A stretch of DNA of 32,127 nucleotides from Butyrivibrio sp. GTDB lineage: Bacteria; Bacillota; Clostridia; Lachnospirales; Lachnospiraceae. Positions 1 to 8,106 of this stretch are shown here, one piece after another. Position 1 is the first letter of the stretch. Each line of letters opens with the position of its first letter. The notes beneath the pieces were generated by a model, which did not search any database, was not told the DNA's origin, and worked only from the letters and a program-made list of their open reading frames with translations. The position numbers and the translations under genes are program-made. Location: positions 1-32,127 of the forward strand of contig JAKVKH010000042.1 in the NCBI GenBank assembly GCA_022486625.1, in the 5' to 3' direction.

Positions 1-37
1 GTCAACTATTTTCGTAATATTTTTTAAGTTTTTGACG

Positions 38-76
38 AAAAAAAACAGTGGCTCTCTCTGAAAGAAAACCACTGGA
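38..76 (-). terminator. Intrinsic terminator-like hairpin (possibly bidirectional)
   Basis: CAGTGG (46-51) pairs with CCACTG (69-74). Read on the minus strand, the hairpin is followed at once by eight T residues (complement of A38-45). On the plus strand it is followed by a weaker ATTTTAATTT tail. No minus-strand gene lies directly to its right, so it most simply ends a plus-strand gene located left of the window. The rest of 77-178 is A+T rich and I see nothing else in it. Confidence 0.55.
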
Positions 77-178
77 TTTTAATTTGAAATTGGTTAACTA
101 AATGACATTGCATTAAGAATATTATATTATAAACCGGTAATTTTTTCACCTTTATCTCATATTTTATTTCCATATAAA

Positions 179-250
179 ATGACATTTGTCATATCCGATT
201 CTGACATATCACACTGCCCCTGAACAATCCATCTGCCTATACTGAAAGTA
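179..250 (+). promoter_or_regulatory. Probable activator-dependent promoter of the ABC-2 exporter operon
   Basis: A TATACT -10 hexamer lies at 238-243, but the -35 position (around 215-220) has no TTGACA-like match. Upstream is a perfect dyad, ATGACA-TT-TGTCAT (179-192), and a further TGACA at 202-206 that pairs with TGTCA at 187-191. A strong -10, a poor -35 and a dyad centred about 60 bases before the expected start fit a promoter that needs a bound activator. The NarL-type response regulator encoded convergently at 3619-4248 is the obvious candidate; that link is inference. Confidence 0.45.
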
Positions 251-280
251 TCGGTAAAACACAATGGAAAGGAATCACAA

Positions 281-1225
281 ATGAGTATACCTGTTGTCAA
301 AGTAGAAAATCTGGTCAAACGTTATAAAGAACTTATCGCACTCGATCACCTGAATCTGGAAGTCCGGGAAGGCGAGATTTTCGGTCTGCTCGGTCCGAAC
401 GGTTCCGGCAAAACAACCGCCATTAACTGTATCCTCTCTCTTCTGCATTATGATAAGGGCTCCATCGAAATTTTCGGCAGCCCCATGACACCGGACAGTT
501 ATGACATCAAGCGGCAGATCGGCGTGGTCATGCAGAATGTTGCGGTCTGTGATGAACTGACCGTTTATGAGAATATTGACAGCTTCTGTGGTCTGTATGT
601 GCCCGTACGAAGTCAGAGAAAGCCGCTTGTGGAAGAGGCGATGGAGTTTACAGGACTTACGGAATTTCGAAATTTCCGCCCGAAGAAACTCTCCGGAGGT
701 CTTCTGCGACGTCTGAACATTGCCTGCGGAATCGCTCACAAGCCGCGTCTTATCATCATGGATGAACCAACCGTTGCCGTTGATCCGCAGAGTCGTAACC
801 ACATTCTGACGGGAATTGAGAAGCTGCAGCACGATGGTGCCACAATTATCTATACTTCACACTATATGGAAGAAGTAGAACAGATCTGTACCAGAATCGC
901 CATCATTGACGGTGGTAAAAATGTTGCACTCGGTACCGCCGATGAGCTGAAAAAAATGATCCGCAAAAGCGAAACCATCCGGATCGATATGCCTCAGCCC
1001 GCGCAGGATGATCTGGCCGCCATCCGCAGTCTTCCTCATGTCTATGAATGTAACTGGCAGAATCATGAACTGACCGCACTGTGCAGCGGCGGGTCCCACA
1101 ATCTGATCCGTGTGCTGAGTTATCTGCAGGAAAAAGAGCTGCCGTTCGGTCATGTTACAACGCAGCTGCCGACACTCAATGACGTTTTCCTTGAAATCAC
1201 AGGAAAGGAGCTGCGCGATCAATGA
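281..1225 (+). CDS. ABC-2 type exporter, ATP-binding subunit
   Basis: Cytoplasmic ATPase of a drug/peptide/lipid-type ABC exporter, 314 residues, normal for the CcmA/DrrA-like group. Walker A is GPNGSGKTT (residues 38-46), the Q-loop glutamine is Q85, the signature is LSGGLLRRLNIA (137-148, with Leu where Gln or Met is more usual), and Walker B is LIIMDE (157-162) followed by a switch-like histidine in YTSHYMEE. A C-terminal extension of about 90 residues after the nucleotide-binding domain is typical of this group. The ATG follows GGAAAGGA. The stop overlaps the next start in ATGA (1222-1225), so the ATPase and first permease are translationally coupled. Substrate is unknown; genes of this type next to a DesK/NarL pair often handle antimicrobial peptides or membrane-active compounds. 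Confidence 0.93.
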   Translation: MSIPVVKVENLVKRYKELIALDHLNLEVREGEIFGLLGPNGSGKTTAINCILSLLHYDKGSIEIFGSPMTPDSYDIKRQIGVVMQNVAVCDELTVYENIDSFCGLYVPVRSQRKPLVEEAMEFTGLTEFRNFRPKKLSGGLLRRLNIACGIAHKPRLIIMDEPTVAVDPQSRNHILTGIEKLQHDGATIIYTSHYMEEVEQICTRIAIIDGGKNVALGTADELKKMIRKSETIRIDMPQPAQDDLAAIRSLPHVYECNWQNHELTALCSGGSHNLIRVLSYLQEKELPFGHVTTQLPTLNDVFLEITGKELRDQ

Positions 1226-2403
1226 AAAAGTCTGTTCTCAATTTTGTACACAGCTTCCGGTATTATTTTCTCTGCTGTATGCGTAACAGACAGCAGCTCT
1301 TCTGGTGCCTGGCATTCCCGGTTCTGCTCTCTGCGCTCTTCTTTTTTGCTTTCAGTAACCTGTCAAAAAGTGAGGCTTTCAGCGCCATTCCGGTTGCCGT
1401 TGTCATAGAAGACAATATTCAGGAGTCTCATGCGGATACGGCAGACGCTTTCCGCAAAGTCACAGACGCTCTCAGCACCGGTTCAGACACGGCTCTTTTA
1501 TCTGTCTCCTATAAAAATGCCTCTGCTGCAAAGCATCTCCTGCGGCAGAATGATATCGCCGGCATCCTGACACTGCAGACAGACGGATCTGTCCTTCTGT
1601 CTATTTCAGAAAAAGGTGACACACTACAGCAAAGCATTCTGAAAACCTTTACCGATGAGTACAATCTGCAGGAAGCGGTCATATTGCAGACAGCAGCGAC
1701 TGCCCCCGCAAAGCTCCCCGCAGTTCTGAAAACAGCAGCGCTGAAAACAGATTATATCCATACCGTCAATCACACAGGCAGCATGGATGAATCCCTGACT
1801 TATTTCTATAATCTGATCGCCATGTTCTGTCTGTATGCCAGCATGAGCGGATTTGCAGCCGTCATCAACTGTCAGGCCAATTTAAGTGATATCGGTATGC
1901 GCAATGCCCTGACGCCGGTTCCTCGCAGTATCGTTCTGGGCGGATCTCTGACTGCAAGCTTCTGCATCCAGTATACCTGCATCCTGATCACCCTTGCCTT
2001 CAATATTCTGGTTCTGCGGATTGATTTCGGTTCGCAGCTTCCGCTGATTCTCATCTCCTGCGCCGCAGGATGTCTGGCAGGCGTGTGCCTCGGCTTTGCT
2101 GTCGGCAGTATCGGCCGAATGAGCGAACAGGTCAAAAGTGCTGTGCTGATGGTCACCATCATGTCCTGCAGCGGACTTTCCGGACTGTATGCAGGCAATG
2201 CCAGAATCTATATTGAACATACCATGCCCGTTCTGAACCGCATTAACCCGGCCGCACTGATCTCGGACTGCTTTTATTCCATGGTCGTCTGCAGCAGCAC
2301 GGACCGTCTGATGGCAGACCTTCGCAACCTGCTTTTTGTCTCTGCTGTTTTATTCCTCACCGGAATCATTCTTGAAAGGGGAAAACAATATGAAAGCCTC
2401 TGA
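1222..2403 (+). CDS. ABC-2 type exporter, permease subunit 1
   Basis: Integral membrane permease of the ABC2_membrane_3 type, 393 residues. One N-terminal membrane segment (about residues 20-45) is followed by a long extracytoplasmic region (about 50-190) and then five to six hydrophobic segments (about 195-385), the classic YhgE/ABC-2 layout. It overlaps the ATPase stop by four bases and the second permease by fourteen bases (2390-2403), so the three genes form one coupled operon. With permease 2 it should form a heterodimeric channel served by the ATPase encoded at 281-1225. The transported compound cannot be read from the sequence. Confidence 0.88.
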   Translation: MKKSVLNFVHSFRYYFLCCMRNRQQLFWCLAFPVLLSALFFFAFSNLSKSEAFSAIPVAVVIEDNIQESHADTADAFRKVTDALSTGSDTALLSVSYKNASAAKHLLRQNDIAGILTLQTDGSVLLSISEKGDTLQQSILKTFTDEYNLQEAVILQTAATAPAKLPAVLKTAALKTDYIHTVNHTGSMDESLTYFYNLIAMFCLYASMSGFAAVINCQANLSDIGMRNALTPVPRSIVLGGSLTASFCIQYTCILITLAFNILVLRIDFGSQLPLILISCAAGCLAGVCLGFAVGSIGRMSEQVKSAVLMVTIMSCSGLSGLYAGNARIYIEHTMPVLNRINPAALISDCFYSMVVCSSTDRLMADLRNLLFVSAVLFLTGIILERGKQYESL

Positions 2404-3592
2404 CAAAAATAATGACAGAAATGTCATTTTCAGGATGTTTTTTCAGATTGCAAAGAAGCACGCAGGTGCCATCGGAATCTATATCTTCATATTTCTGATG
2501 CTGACCTTCTGGATCAGCGGCGTACAGCAAAAATCAGAAACTGCCATGTTCTCTGCCGATCAGCTGAAAGTATGCATTGAAGATCAGGACCGGACCCCTG
2601 CTTCTTCAGCGCTCTCTGACTATCTGGCCTCAAGACACCATATCATTGCAGCTGCAGATGACCCTCAGATAACAGAGGACAACCTTTACTACCGCTATGT
2701 GGATTATGTACTGACCATTCCGAAAGGTTTCTCACAAAAGCTCCAGAACGGCAGCACCGAAAATCTGGTCAGTGTACAGACCGTTCCGGGCAGCACAAAC
2801 AGCCGTTTTATCGACGAGCAGATCAGTCAGTATATCAAAGCGCTGCAGATGTATCTTGCAGGCGGTCAGACTCAGGCACAGGCCATACAAAGCACGGAAA
2901 CTTCTCTTGCCGCTCTTTCGTCGCCTGCTGTGATGACATTTTCATCCAATGTATCCGACATCAATGTAAGCTTCTATTACTATATGCGCTATCTGCCTTA
3001 CGTTCTTCTGAATACCATTATTCTGGGCGTCGGTATTGTTCTGACCATCTTCCGGAAAAAAGATTTCAGCGACCGTATCCGCTGCTCCGCAATCAGCGGC
3101 AGATCCTTTGAACGTCAGATGATTCTGGCCAGCATTACCTTTTCTGTTGCAGTCTGGGCATTTTTTCTGGCTGTCGGTTTCTGTATCTACCGGTCCTCCA
3201 TGCTCGGATTAAAGCCTGCCATCGGTATCCTGAATACCTTCCTGTTCACCATTGTATCGCTTTCCATCGCCTATCTGTCCTGCAGTCTGTCAACCGGTAC
3301 AAAGACAGGCACGAGTACGGTCAGCATGTTTGCCAATGTGATCAGCCTCGGAATGGCATTTCTGTGCGGTATCTTTGTGAACCAGTCGCTTCTGGGACCG
3401 CAGGTACTGACTGTTGCACATTTTCTTCCGGCTTACTGGTATATCCGTCTGAATGACAGGCTGATGAATTTATCCACAAATGCCATCGATTTCCATGAAG
3501 TAATCCTCTGTTTCGGAATCGAGATACTCTTTATCATTGCCAATCTCTCACTTGCAGGTACTGTGGATCAGAAGATCAGGCAAAGGCTGTAA
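2390..3592 (+). CDS. ABC-2 type exporter, permease subunit 2
   Basis: Second membrane subunit, 400 residues from the ATG at 2390. I chose this start because GAAAGGGG (2374-2381) sits eight bases before it, whereas an in-frame ATG at 2336 lies inside permease 1 with no ribosome binding site. The protein opens MKASDKNNDRN, then has a membrane segment near residues 20-45, an extracytoplasmic region to about 190, and a block of hydrophobic segments to the end. It shares the architecture of permease 1 and the pair is probably an ancient duplication. It converges on the response regulator gene with only 26 bases between the stops and no convincing terminator there. Confidence 0.88.
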   Translation: MKASDKNNDRNVIFRMFFQIAKKHAGAIGIYIFIFLMLTFWISGVQQKSETAMFSADQLKVCIEDQDRTPASSALSDYLASRHHIIAAADDPQITEDNLYYRYVDYVLTIPKGFSQKLQNGSTENLVSVQTVPGSTNSRFIDEQISQYIKALQMYLAGGQTQAQAIQSTETSLAALSSPAVMTFSSNVSDINVSFYYYMRYLPYVLLNTIILGVGIVLTIFRKKDFSDRIRCSAISGRSFERQMILASITFSVAVWAFFLAVGFCIYRSSMLGLKPAIGILNTFLFTIVSLSIAYLSCSLSTGTKTGTSTVSMFANVISLGMAFLCGIFVNQSLLGPQVLTVAHFLPAYWYIRLNDRLMNLSTNAIDFHEVILCFGIEILFIIANLSLAGTVDQKIRQRL

Positions 3593-3618
3593 GATGAATT
3601 TTCTGCATCCGGACCGGC

Positions 3619-4248
3619 TTATCCCTGCTGCACCTTACGAAGATAAAATACTGCAAGCTGCGTGCGGTCCCGAAGCCCCAGCTTATCCAGAATACTGCTG
3701 ATATAATTGCGGACGGTTCCTTCACTTAAGAAGAGCCTGTCCGCAATTTCCTTATTGCTGAGACCGTCTGCCACAAGTGCCATAATCTCCTGCTCTTTAT
3801 CACTGATGTCAGAGGCTGCAAAATCAAATTTTTTCTGTTCCTGCAAAAGCTGCGGAAGTTTTCCTGCAATCCCGCTGCCAAAAACGCACTGTCCCTCATA
3901 CACGGAAAACAGTGCCGGTACAAGACCTTCAAAGTCCTGCTTCAGAATATATCCCTTCGCTCCCATATTCAGCGCCCGGATAATATACTCATTGTCTGAA
4001 AACGTTGTCAGAAACAGGATCTTCGCCTGCGGATTTTTCTTCAGAATCTGCTCTGCTGCCGTAAGTCCGCTTTCTTCGCCCATCTGAATATCCAGAAGAA
4101 GAACGTCCGGGTGATATCGCTCATAAAGGGTAACCGCCTCCCCCGCACTCGTGCCGGTTGCCGTGACCTCAATCTCTCCCTTTGCTTCCAGTATGGTCTT
4201 AAGAGATACACTGACCAGTGCATCATCATCTGCGATTACCACCTTCAT
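3619..4248 (-). CDS. NarL/FixJ-family response regulator
   Basis: Transcription factor of a two-component system, 209 residues. The receiver domain (about 1-120) has the acidic pocket D7-D9, phospho-acceptor D53 in LLLDIQM, T81/T82 and K103. The LuxR-type helix-turn-helix (about 145-205) contains the LSNKEIADRLFLSEGTVRNYISSI-type recognition region. Its ATG overlaps the kinase stop as ATGA (4245-4248), so the two are co-translated. The convergent ABC-2 exporter with a dyad-bearing promoter (179-250) is its likely target, by analogy with other DesKR/LnrJK-like systems; direct evidence is only the arrangement and the dyad. Confidence 0.93.
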   Translation of the reverse strand: MKVVIADDDALVSVSLKTILEAKGEIEVTATGTSAGEAVTLYERYHPDVLLLDIQMGEESGLTAAEQILKKNPQAKILFLTTFSDNEYIIRALNMGAKGYILKQDFEGLVPALFSVYEGQCVFGSGIAGKLPQLLQEQKKFDFAASDISDKEQEIMALVADGLSNKEIADRLFLSEGTVRNYISSILDKLGLRDRTQLAVFYLRKVQQG

Positions 4249-5372
4249 ACCATCTTCTCCTGTTCCGCTCTCTGCTTCGGAATTGATATAAAAATACGAA
4301 ATCCATTCTCACTGTCAATCCGGATATGCCCGTGCAGCGATTCTACGCGGTCTCTCATATTCTGAAGCCCCATACCGGACATCTGTCCTTCTGTAAGCGG
4401 CGCCTGCATCCCCGTTTTCCCGTTGTCTTCAATTACCAGCTGATAAAGCACCGGGTGTTCTCTCAGCATGACATGCACCTGTGAGGCATCGGAATGTCTG
4501 ATGATATTGGAAACCGCTTCCTTTACCGTTGCGATGAAACAGTACCTGACTTCCTTCGGAATATAACCCGACATCTCATCCTCAAAAATGACATGGCATC
4601 TTCCCTGCAGCTGCTGCAGGGCATCCTGTATGCTGAGCTTTATATCCACCGATTCATCGTGCAGATCATGCACACTCTCGCGGATACTGTTCATTGCCTG
4701 ATTCAGAGTTACCGACACTTCTGTCAGCTGCGCATGAAGCGGCTGCTCCTGATGTACAGTCTGCAATGCACCCATCTGCAGAATTGACCTTGTCAGCATA
4801 TGTCCCACATGATCGTGAATTTCTCTTGCGATACGGTTTCTTTCCTGCAGTGTTGCCATACGGACTTCATTCTCTCTGCTTTCCATCAGCATACGGTTCT
4901 TATCCTGCAGTGCAAGGTTCAGTTCCGTATCGCTGTCCCTTGTCTGCATCAGCTTCTGCGATAGTTCCCTGCCCTGCTGGTCCATATATGCCATTCTGAC
5001 TGCCATCGCCATCAGCAGCAGGCACAGTACAAGACAGATCGGATTATCCTGCATCTGACGTACTGCCGGCCATACCGCAGCAGCAGCCAGAAGCCACTCC
5101 GCTGCCGGAGATCTTCCACGTCTGATCTGCAACAGCGCCAGTTCATATCCCATGAGCGGCAGGAAACAGCTAAATACCGGCAGCAGATAGATTCCTGCAG
5201 CAAAAAGGATAAGCAGTGCCGTTCTGACACGCTTATCCTCTGTTTTCATACCTGACACGGTCAAAATAAGTCCAACCAGAAACGCGATCACTGACATGGT
5301 AATCCTGCCCTGTGTCAGTGACAGCATAAGAGCGCCTGTCAGTATCAGCATCCGGTTTATCAGTTCGCCCAT
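4245..5372 (-). CDS. DesK/NarX-type sensor histidine kinase
   Basis: Membrane sensor kinase of the HisKA_3 family, 375 residues. The N-terminal 130 residues are four or five hydrophobic segments with almost no extracytoplasmic domain, suggesting sensing within the membrane or through a partner. A coiled linker (130-175) leads to the dimerisation/phosphotransfer helix RNRIAREIHDHVG with H186. The ATPase domain has N289 (N box), D316-N317-G318 and GMGL (333-336). The ATG follows GAGGG. It lies 19 bases downstream of the foldase gene and overlaps the response regulator. Partner is the regulator at 3619-4248; the stimulus is probably envelope stress or a compound expelled by the neighbouring exporter (inference). 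Confidence 0.92.
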   Translation of the reverse strand: MGELINRMLILTGALMLSLTQGRITMSVIAFLVGLILTVSGMKTEDKRVRTALLILFAAGIYLLPVFSCFLPLMGYELALLQIRRGRSPAAEWLLAAAAVWPAVRQMQDNPICLVLCLLLMAMAVRMAYMDQQGRELSQKLMQTRDSDTELNLALQDKNRMLMESRENEVRMATLQERNRIAREIHDHVGHMLTRSILQMGALQTVHQEQPLHAQLTEVSVTLNQAMNSIRESVHDLHDESVDIKLSIQDALQQLQGRCHVIFEDEMSGYIPKEVRYCFIATVKEAVSNIIRHSDASQVHVMLREHPVLYQLVIEDNGKTGMQAPLTEGQMSGMGLQNMRDRVESLHGHIRIDSENGFRIFISIPKQRAEQEKMV

Positions 5373-5391
5373 GCACTCTGCCCTCTCTGGT

Positions 5392-6513
5392 TTATTTGAT
5401 CATTGTATCCTTTGGAAAATATTTATCATACACTTCAAAAAAGCTTCTGGTCGTGATCTTTGCATCATGCGGCATTGTTACCTTTGCCCAGAGTTCTGTA
5501 TTCAGCTCTCTGGTCAGATTATCGGCAAAATCGTCATATTGCTGTCCGAATGCCTCTTTCTTGCGTTCCTCCACAATTTTAACCTTGTTGGCTTCTGTCT
5601 CCTGACGGTTGAATGTCGTCATGCACTTGATGATCTCATATCCGTCTTTTGTCTCGATAATGTCACTGACCTGATCCGTTGCCAGATTAAACGCCGCGTT
5701 TTCCAGTGCGCTGTCCACATCTCCCTTGCCAAAGGAAATGGTAACCGCGTCTGCTTCATTATATTTTTCCGCAAGCGTTTCAAATGCAGTTCCATCACCA
5801 ATCTGCTTCTGAACCATCTGCATTTTCTGATACACCGCCTGCTTTGCAGTATCTGATACCGGTACTTTCTGCCCGCTTGCATCAAGTGTATAGGTTTTCA
5901 GCATAATCTGCTGAACGGTTATCGTTCTGGCCTCATCGTCACTGACTTCGGGATTGATATCACGGATTGTATACTGATACAGCTTATCTGCCAGTGCATA
6001 TTCCTCATAAAGCTGCCGGATGGTATCCTGTGTCACTCCGTCCATTGCCTTGATTTCCGTTTCATTCAGCGACTGATAATATGCCTTTGCCGCCGCCTGT
6101 GCCTGTGTCTGTTCACTGTTACTCAGAACAATACCGTTCTGCGCTGCCAGCAGGTTCATGGTCTTGATCTGCGCAATCTTTGCCAGACAGGATTCCTTTA
6201 CGCTTTCCTCCAGACTCTGATCGCTGACCTTTGCCTTCCAGATTCCGCTGCCAAGCGTTTTCTCATATTCATCCTGCGTATTGATCAGATATACCATCAG
6301 CTCCGGCAGGCTGCAGGACGCATCCTCAATCCGGAATACTTCATTCTGTCCGAATCCTGTTGTCAGCACTATCTTCAGCGGATTCTGCGCTGTCGGCAGT
6401 GCAGCGCATCCATCCAGTGCCATCGCACAAAAGACCGCTGCCACCAGGACTTTCCAGTTTCCATGATAAATTTTTCTGCCATTCCTCTCATGCACTTTAT
6501 TTCCAAACTTCAT
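5392..6513 (-). CDS. PrsA-like parvulin-type peptidyl-prolyl isomerase, probable lipoprotein
   Basis: Extracytoplasmic foldase of 373 residues. The N-terminus is basic (MKFGNKVHERNGRK) with a hydrophobic stretch (21-35) ending LDGC, so C36 is the likely lipidated residue; Asp before Gly makes this a non-ideal lipobox and an uncleaved anchor is possible. Helical SurA/PrsA-like chaperone regions flank a parvulin domain (about 195-300) recognisable from VQQIMLKTY, FETLAEKYNEADA, FGKGDVDSALENAAFNL and ETKDGYEIIKC. It should help fold secreted or cell-wall proteins outside the membrane. The ATG follows GGAG. It sits 21 bases after the FAD oxidoreductase and 19 before the kinase, so it may be part of an envelope-stress operon. 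Confidence 0.87.
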   Translation of the reverse strand: MKFGNKVHERNGRKIYHGNWKVLVAAVFCAMALDGCAALPTAQNPLKIVLTTGFGQNEVFRIEDASCSLPELMVYLINTQDEYEKTLGSGIWKAKVSDQSLEESVKESCLAKIAQIKTMNLLAAQNGIVLSNSEQTQAQAAAKAYYQSLNETEIKAMDGVTQDTIRQLYEEYALADKLYQYTIRDINPEVSDDEARTITVQQIMLKTYTLDASGQKVPVSDTAKQAVYQKMQMVQKQIGDGTAFETLAEKYNEADAVTISFGKGDVDSALENAAFNLATDQVSDIIETKDGYEIIKCMTTFNRQETEANKVKIVEERKKEAFGQQYDDFADNLTRELNTELWAKVTMPHDAKITTRSFFEVYDKYFPKDTMIK

Positions 6514-6534
6514 ATCTGCTCCAGACAGCCTGCC

Positions 6535-7941
6535 TTAATCCTGATCCATTTTACGAAGAATACTGCGCGCAACACTGATACCGTTTGCACTTGCCTGCTG
6601 CAGTCCCCGCGTCACCCCTGCGCCATCACCGATAGCCCGGAGTCCATGTACGCTTGTTTCAAAATCCCGATCCACAATAACTCTGTTGGAATAGAACTTC
6701 ACTTCCACACCATACAGAAGTGTTTCTTCAGATGCAATGCCCGGTGTAACCTTATCAAGTGCCTGCAGCATTTCATCCAGGTCAACCATAATTCTGTGCG
6801 GGAATACCAGAGAAAGATCTCCGGGAACAGCATCCTTAAGGGTCGGAATCAGATTGTTTCTGCAGAGACGCTCTTCTGTCGTACGTCTGCCTCTCTTGAA
6901 ATCTCCATAGGTCTGTACCAGAATTCTGCCGCCGCAGAGCATGTTGGAGAGCTCCGCAATTTTTTTACCATATTCGATCGGTGTCTTGAACGGCTTGGTG
7001 AAATTCTTGGACACCAGAAGTGCAAAGTTCGTATTGCTGGTCTTATAATCCTGTGCCTTATAAGCATGTCCGTTGACAACGGCAAGTCCGTTTTCATAAT
7101 ATTCTGTTGCCACTTCTCCTGACGGATTGGTGCAGAAGGTACGTACCTTATCATCAAACGTCGGCGTATGATATACGAGCTTTGCCTCGTACAGATTTTC
7201 ATTCAGAAACTGCATGACTTCATCACGGACTTCCACACGGACACCGATATCCACGGTTCCGGGTGTGGTTTCAATCCCGATTTCCTCACACTTGTCCTTG
7301 AACCAGTCAGCGCCTTCACGTCCTACCGCCGATACAATTTCATCTGCGTAGAAGGTATCTCCCTTATCCGTACGGATTCCCTTTGCAACGCCTTCTTCTA
7401 CAATGATGTCTTCCACCATGGTATTAAACTGCAGATCCACGCCTGCTTCCTCCAGATGGTGCTGCAGCTTGGCATAGATCTTATAGCCTTCCTCTGTTCC
7501 CAGATGACGGATCGGACACTCAATGAGCTTTAAGTTGGCATTGATTGCCTTCCTGCGGATTTCACGGATCTCAGCTTCCTTGTCCACACCGTATACATTG
7601 GTATCAGCGCCAAATTTCAGATAAATCTGATCTGATTCATGAATCAGCTTTGTTGCTTCATCATAGCCCAGAATTGCAGGCAGATTACCGCCTACATCAG
7701 GTGACAGTGACAGCTTTCCATCAGAAAACGCACCTGCCCCTGCAAAGCCGGTTGTAATGGAACACGGCTTACAGCCTACGCATCTGCCTGTTACTCTCTT
7801 GGGACACTGTCTTTTTTCGATGGAACGGCCTTTTTCTACAATAAGGATGCTCAGCTCCGGTTTTTTCTCCTTGAGTTCATATGCACAGAAGATTCCGCCA
7901 GGACCTGCTCCGATAATTACCACATCATATTTTTTTTCCAT
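6535..7941 (-). CDS. FAD-dependent oxidoreductase, COG2509-type
   Basis: Flavoprotein of 468 residues related to the uncharacterised FAD-dependent dehydrogenases (COG2509). The dinucleotide-binding motif GAGPGG is at residues 11-16. A cysteine cluster C46-X7-C54-X2-C57-X2-C60 is followed by GFAGAGAFSDGKL, a hallmark of this family; the cysteines could bind metal or take part in redox chemistry. The C-terminus has the second flavin segment GLRAIGDGAGVTRGLQQA. The ATG at 7941 is chosen because AGGAGAAAGG lies just upstream. An in-frame ATG at 8058 would place the terminator hairpin (7991-8054) inside the coding region. Substrate unknown. First gene of the probable oxidoreductase-foldase-kinase-regulator transcript. 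Confidence 0.88.
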   Translation of the reverse strand: MEKKYDVVIIGAGPGGIFCAYELKEKKPELSILIVEKGRSIEKRQCPKRVTGRCVGCKPCSITTGFAGAGAFSDGKLSLSPDVGGNLPAILGYDEATKLIHESDQIYLKFGADTNVYGVDKEAEIREIRRKAINANLKLIECPIRHLGTEEGYKIYAKLQHHLEEAGVDLQFNTMVEDIIVEEGVAKGIRTDKGDTFYADEIVSAVGREGADWFKDKCEEIGIETTPGTVDIGVRVEVRDEVMQFLNENLYEAKLVYHTPTFDDKVRTFCTNPSGEVATEYYENGLAVVNGHAYKAQDYKTSNTNFALLVSKNFTKPFKTPIEYGKKIAELSNMLCGGRILVQTYGDFKRGRRTTEERLCRNNLIPTLKDAVPGDLSLVFPHRIMVDLDEMLQALDKVTPGIASEETLLYGVEVKFYSNRVIVDRDFETSVHGLRAIGDGAGVTRGLQQASANGISVARSILRKMDQD

Positions 7942-7990
7942 AAATTTAATGCCTTTCTCCTGATAAATCTGAAATGGATACCCATTCAGT

Positions 7991-8054
7991 AAAAAAAATG
8001 AAACATGGCCTTTACGCGAATGAAGATCTGCTTTTTCACGTAATGAGCCATGTT
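7991..8054 (-). terminator. Intrinsic terminator after the FtsX-type permease gene
   Basis: On the minus strand AACATGGC (8054-8047) and TTACG (8043-8039) pair, with a small internal bulge, with CGTAA (8016-8012) and GCCATGTT (8009-8002). The loop is about 22 bases. Eight T residues follow almost immediately (complement of A7991-7998). It is well placed to stop transcripts from the permease gene ending at 8107. Confidence 0.7.
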
Positions 8055-8056
8055 CC

Positions 8057-8083
8057 ATTGTAACATATCCCGGATCATTTCAA
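8057..8083 (-). promoter_or_regulatory. Probable promoter of the FAD oxidoreductase operon
   Basis: Minus strand: TTGAAA (8083-8078), a 15-base spacer, then TACAAT (8062-8057) with an extended -10 TG one base upstream (TGTTACAAT). The short spacer is compensated by the extended -10. The predicted start (about 8050) falls inside the first arm of the terminator hairpin, so transcripts from here would not form the full stem. Confidence 0.5.
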
Positions 8084-8106
8084 CAGTCCTTTTCTGTCCT
8101 GCGTTT

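Noticed and set aside
275..832. Long minus-strand ORF opposite the ABC-2 ATPase gene (185 codons)
   Set aside because: The opposite strand encodes a complete ATPase with all motifs; the minus-strand product has no ribosome binding site or recognisable domain.
2336..2389. Upstream in-frame ATG for permease 2
   Set aside because: It lies inside permease 1 without a ribosome binding site, while the ATG at 2390 has GAAAGGGG at good spacing.
7942..8058. 39-residue N-terminal extension of the FAD oxidoreductase
   Set aside because: This stretch contains a terminator hairpin with eight Ts and is preceded by a promoter; the ATG at 7941 has a strong ribosome binding site and begins the normal Rossmann strand.
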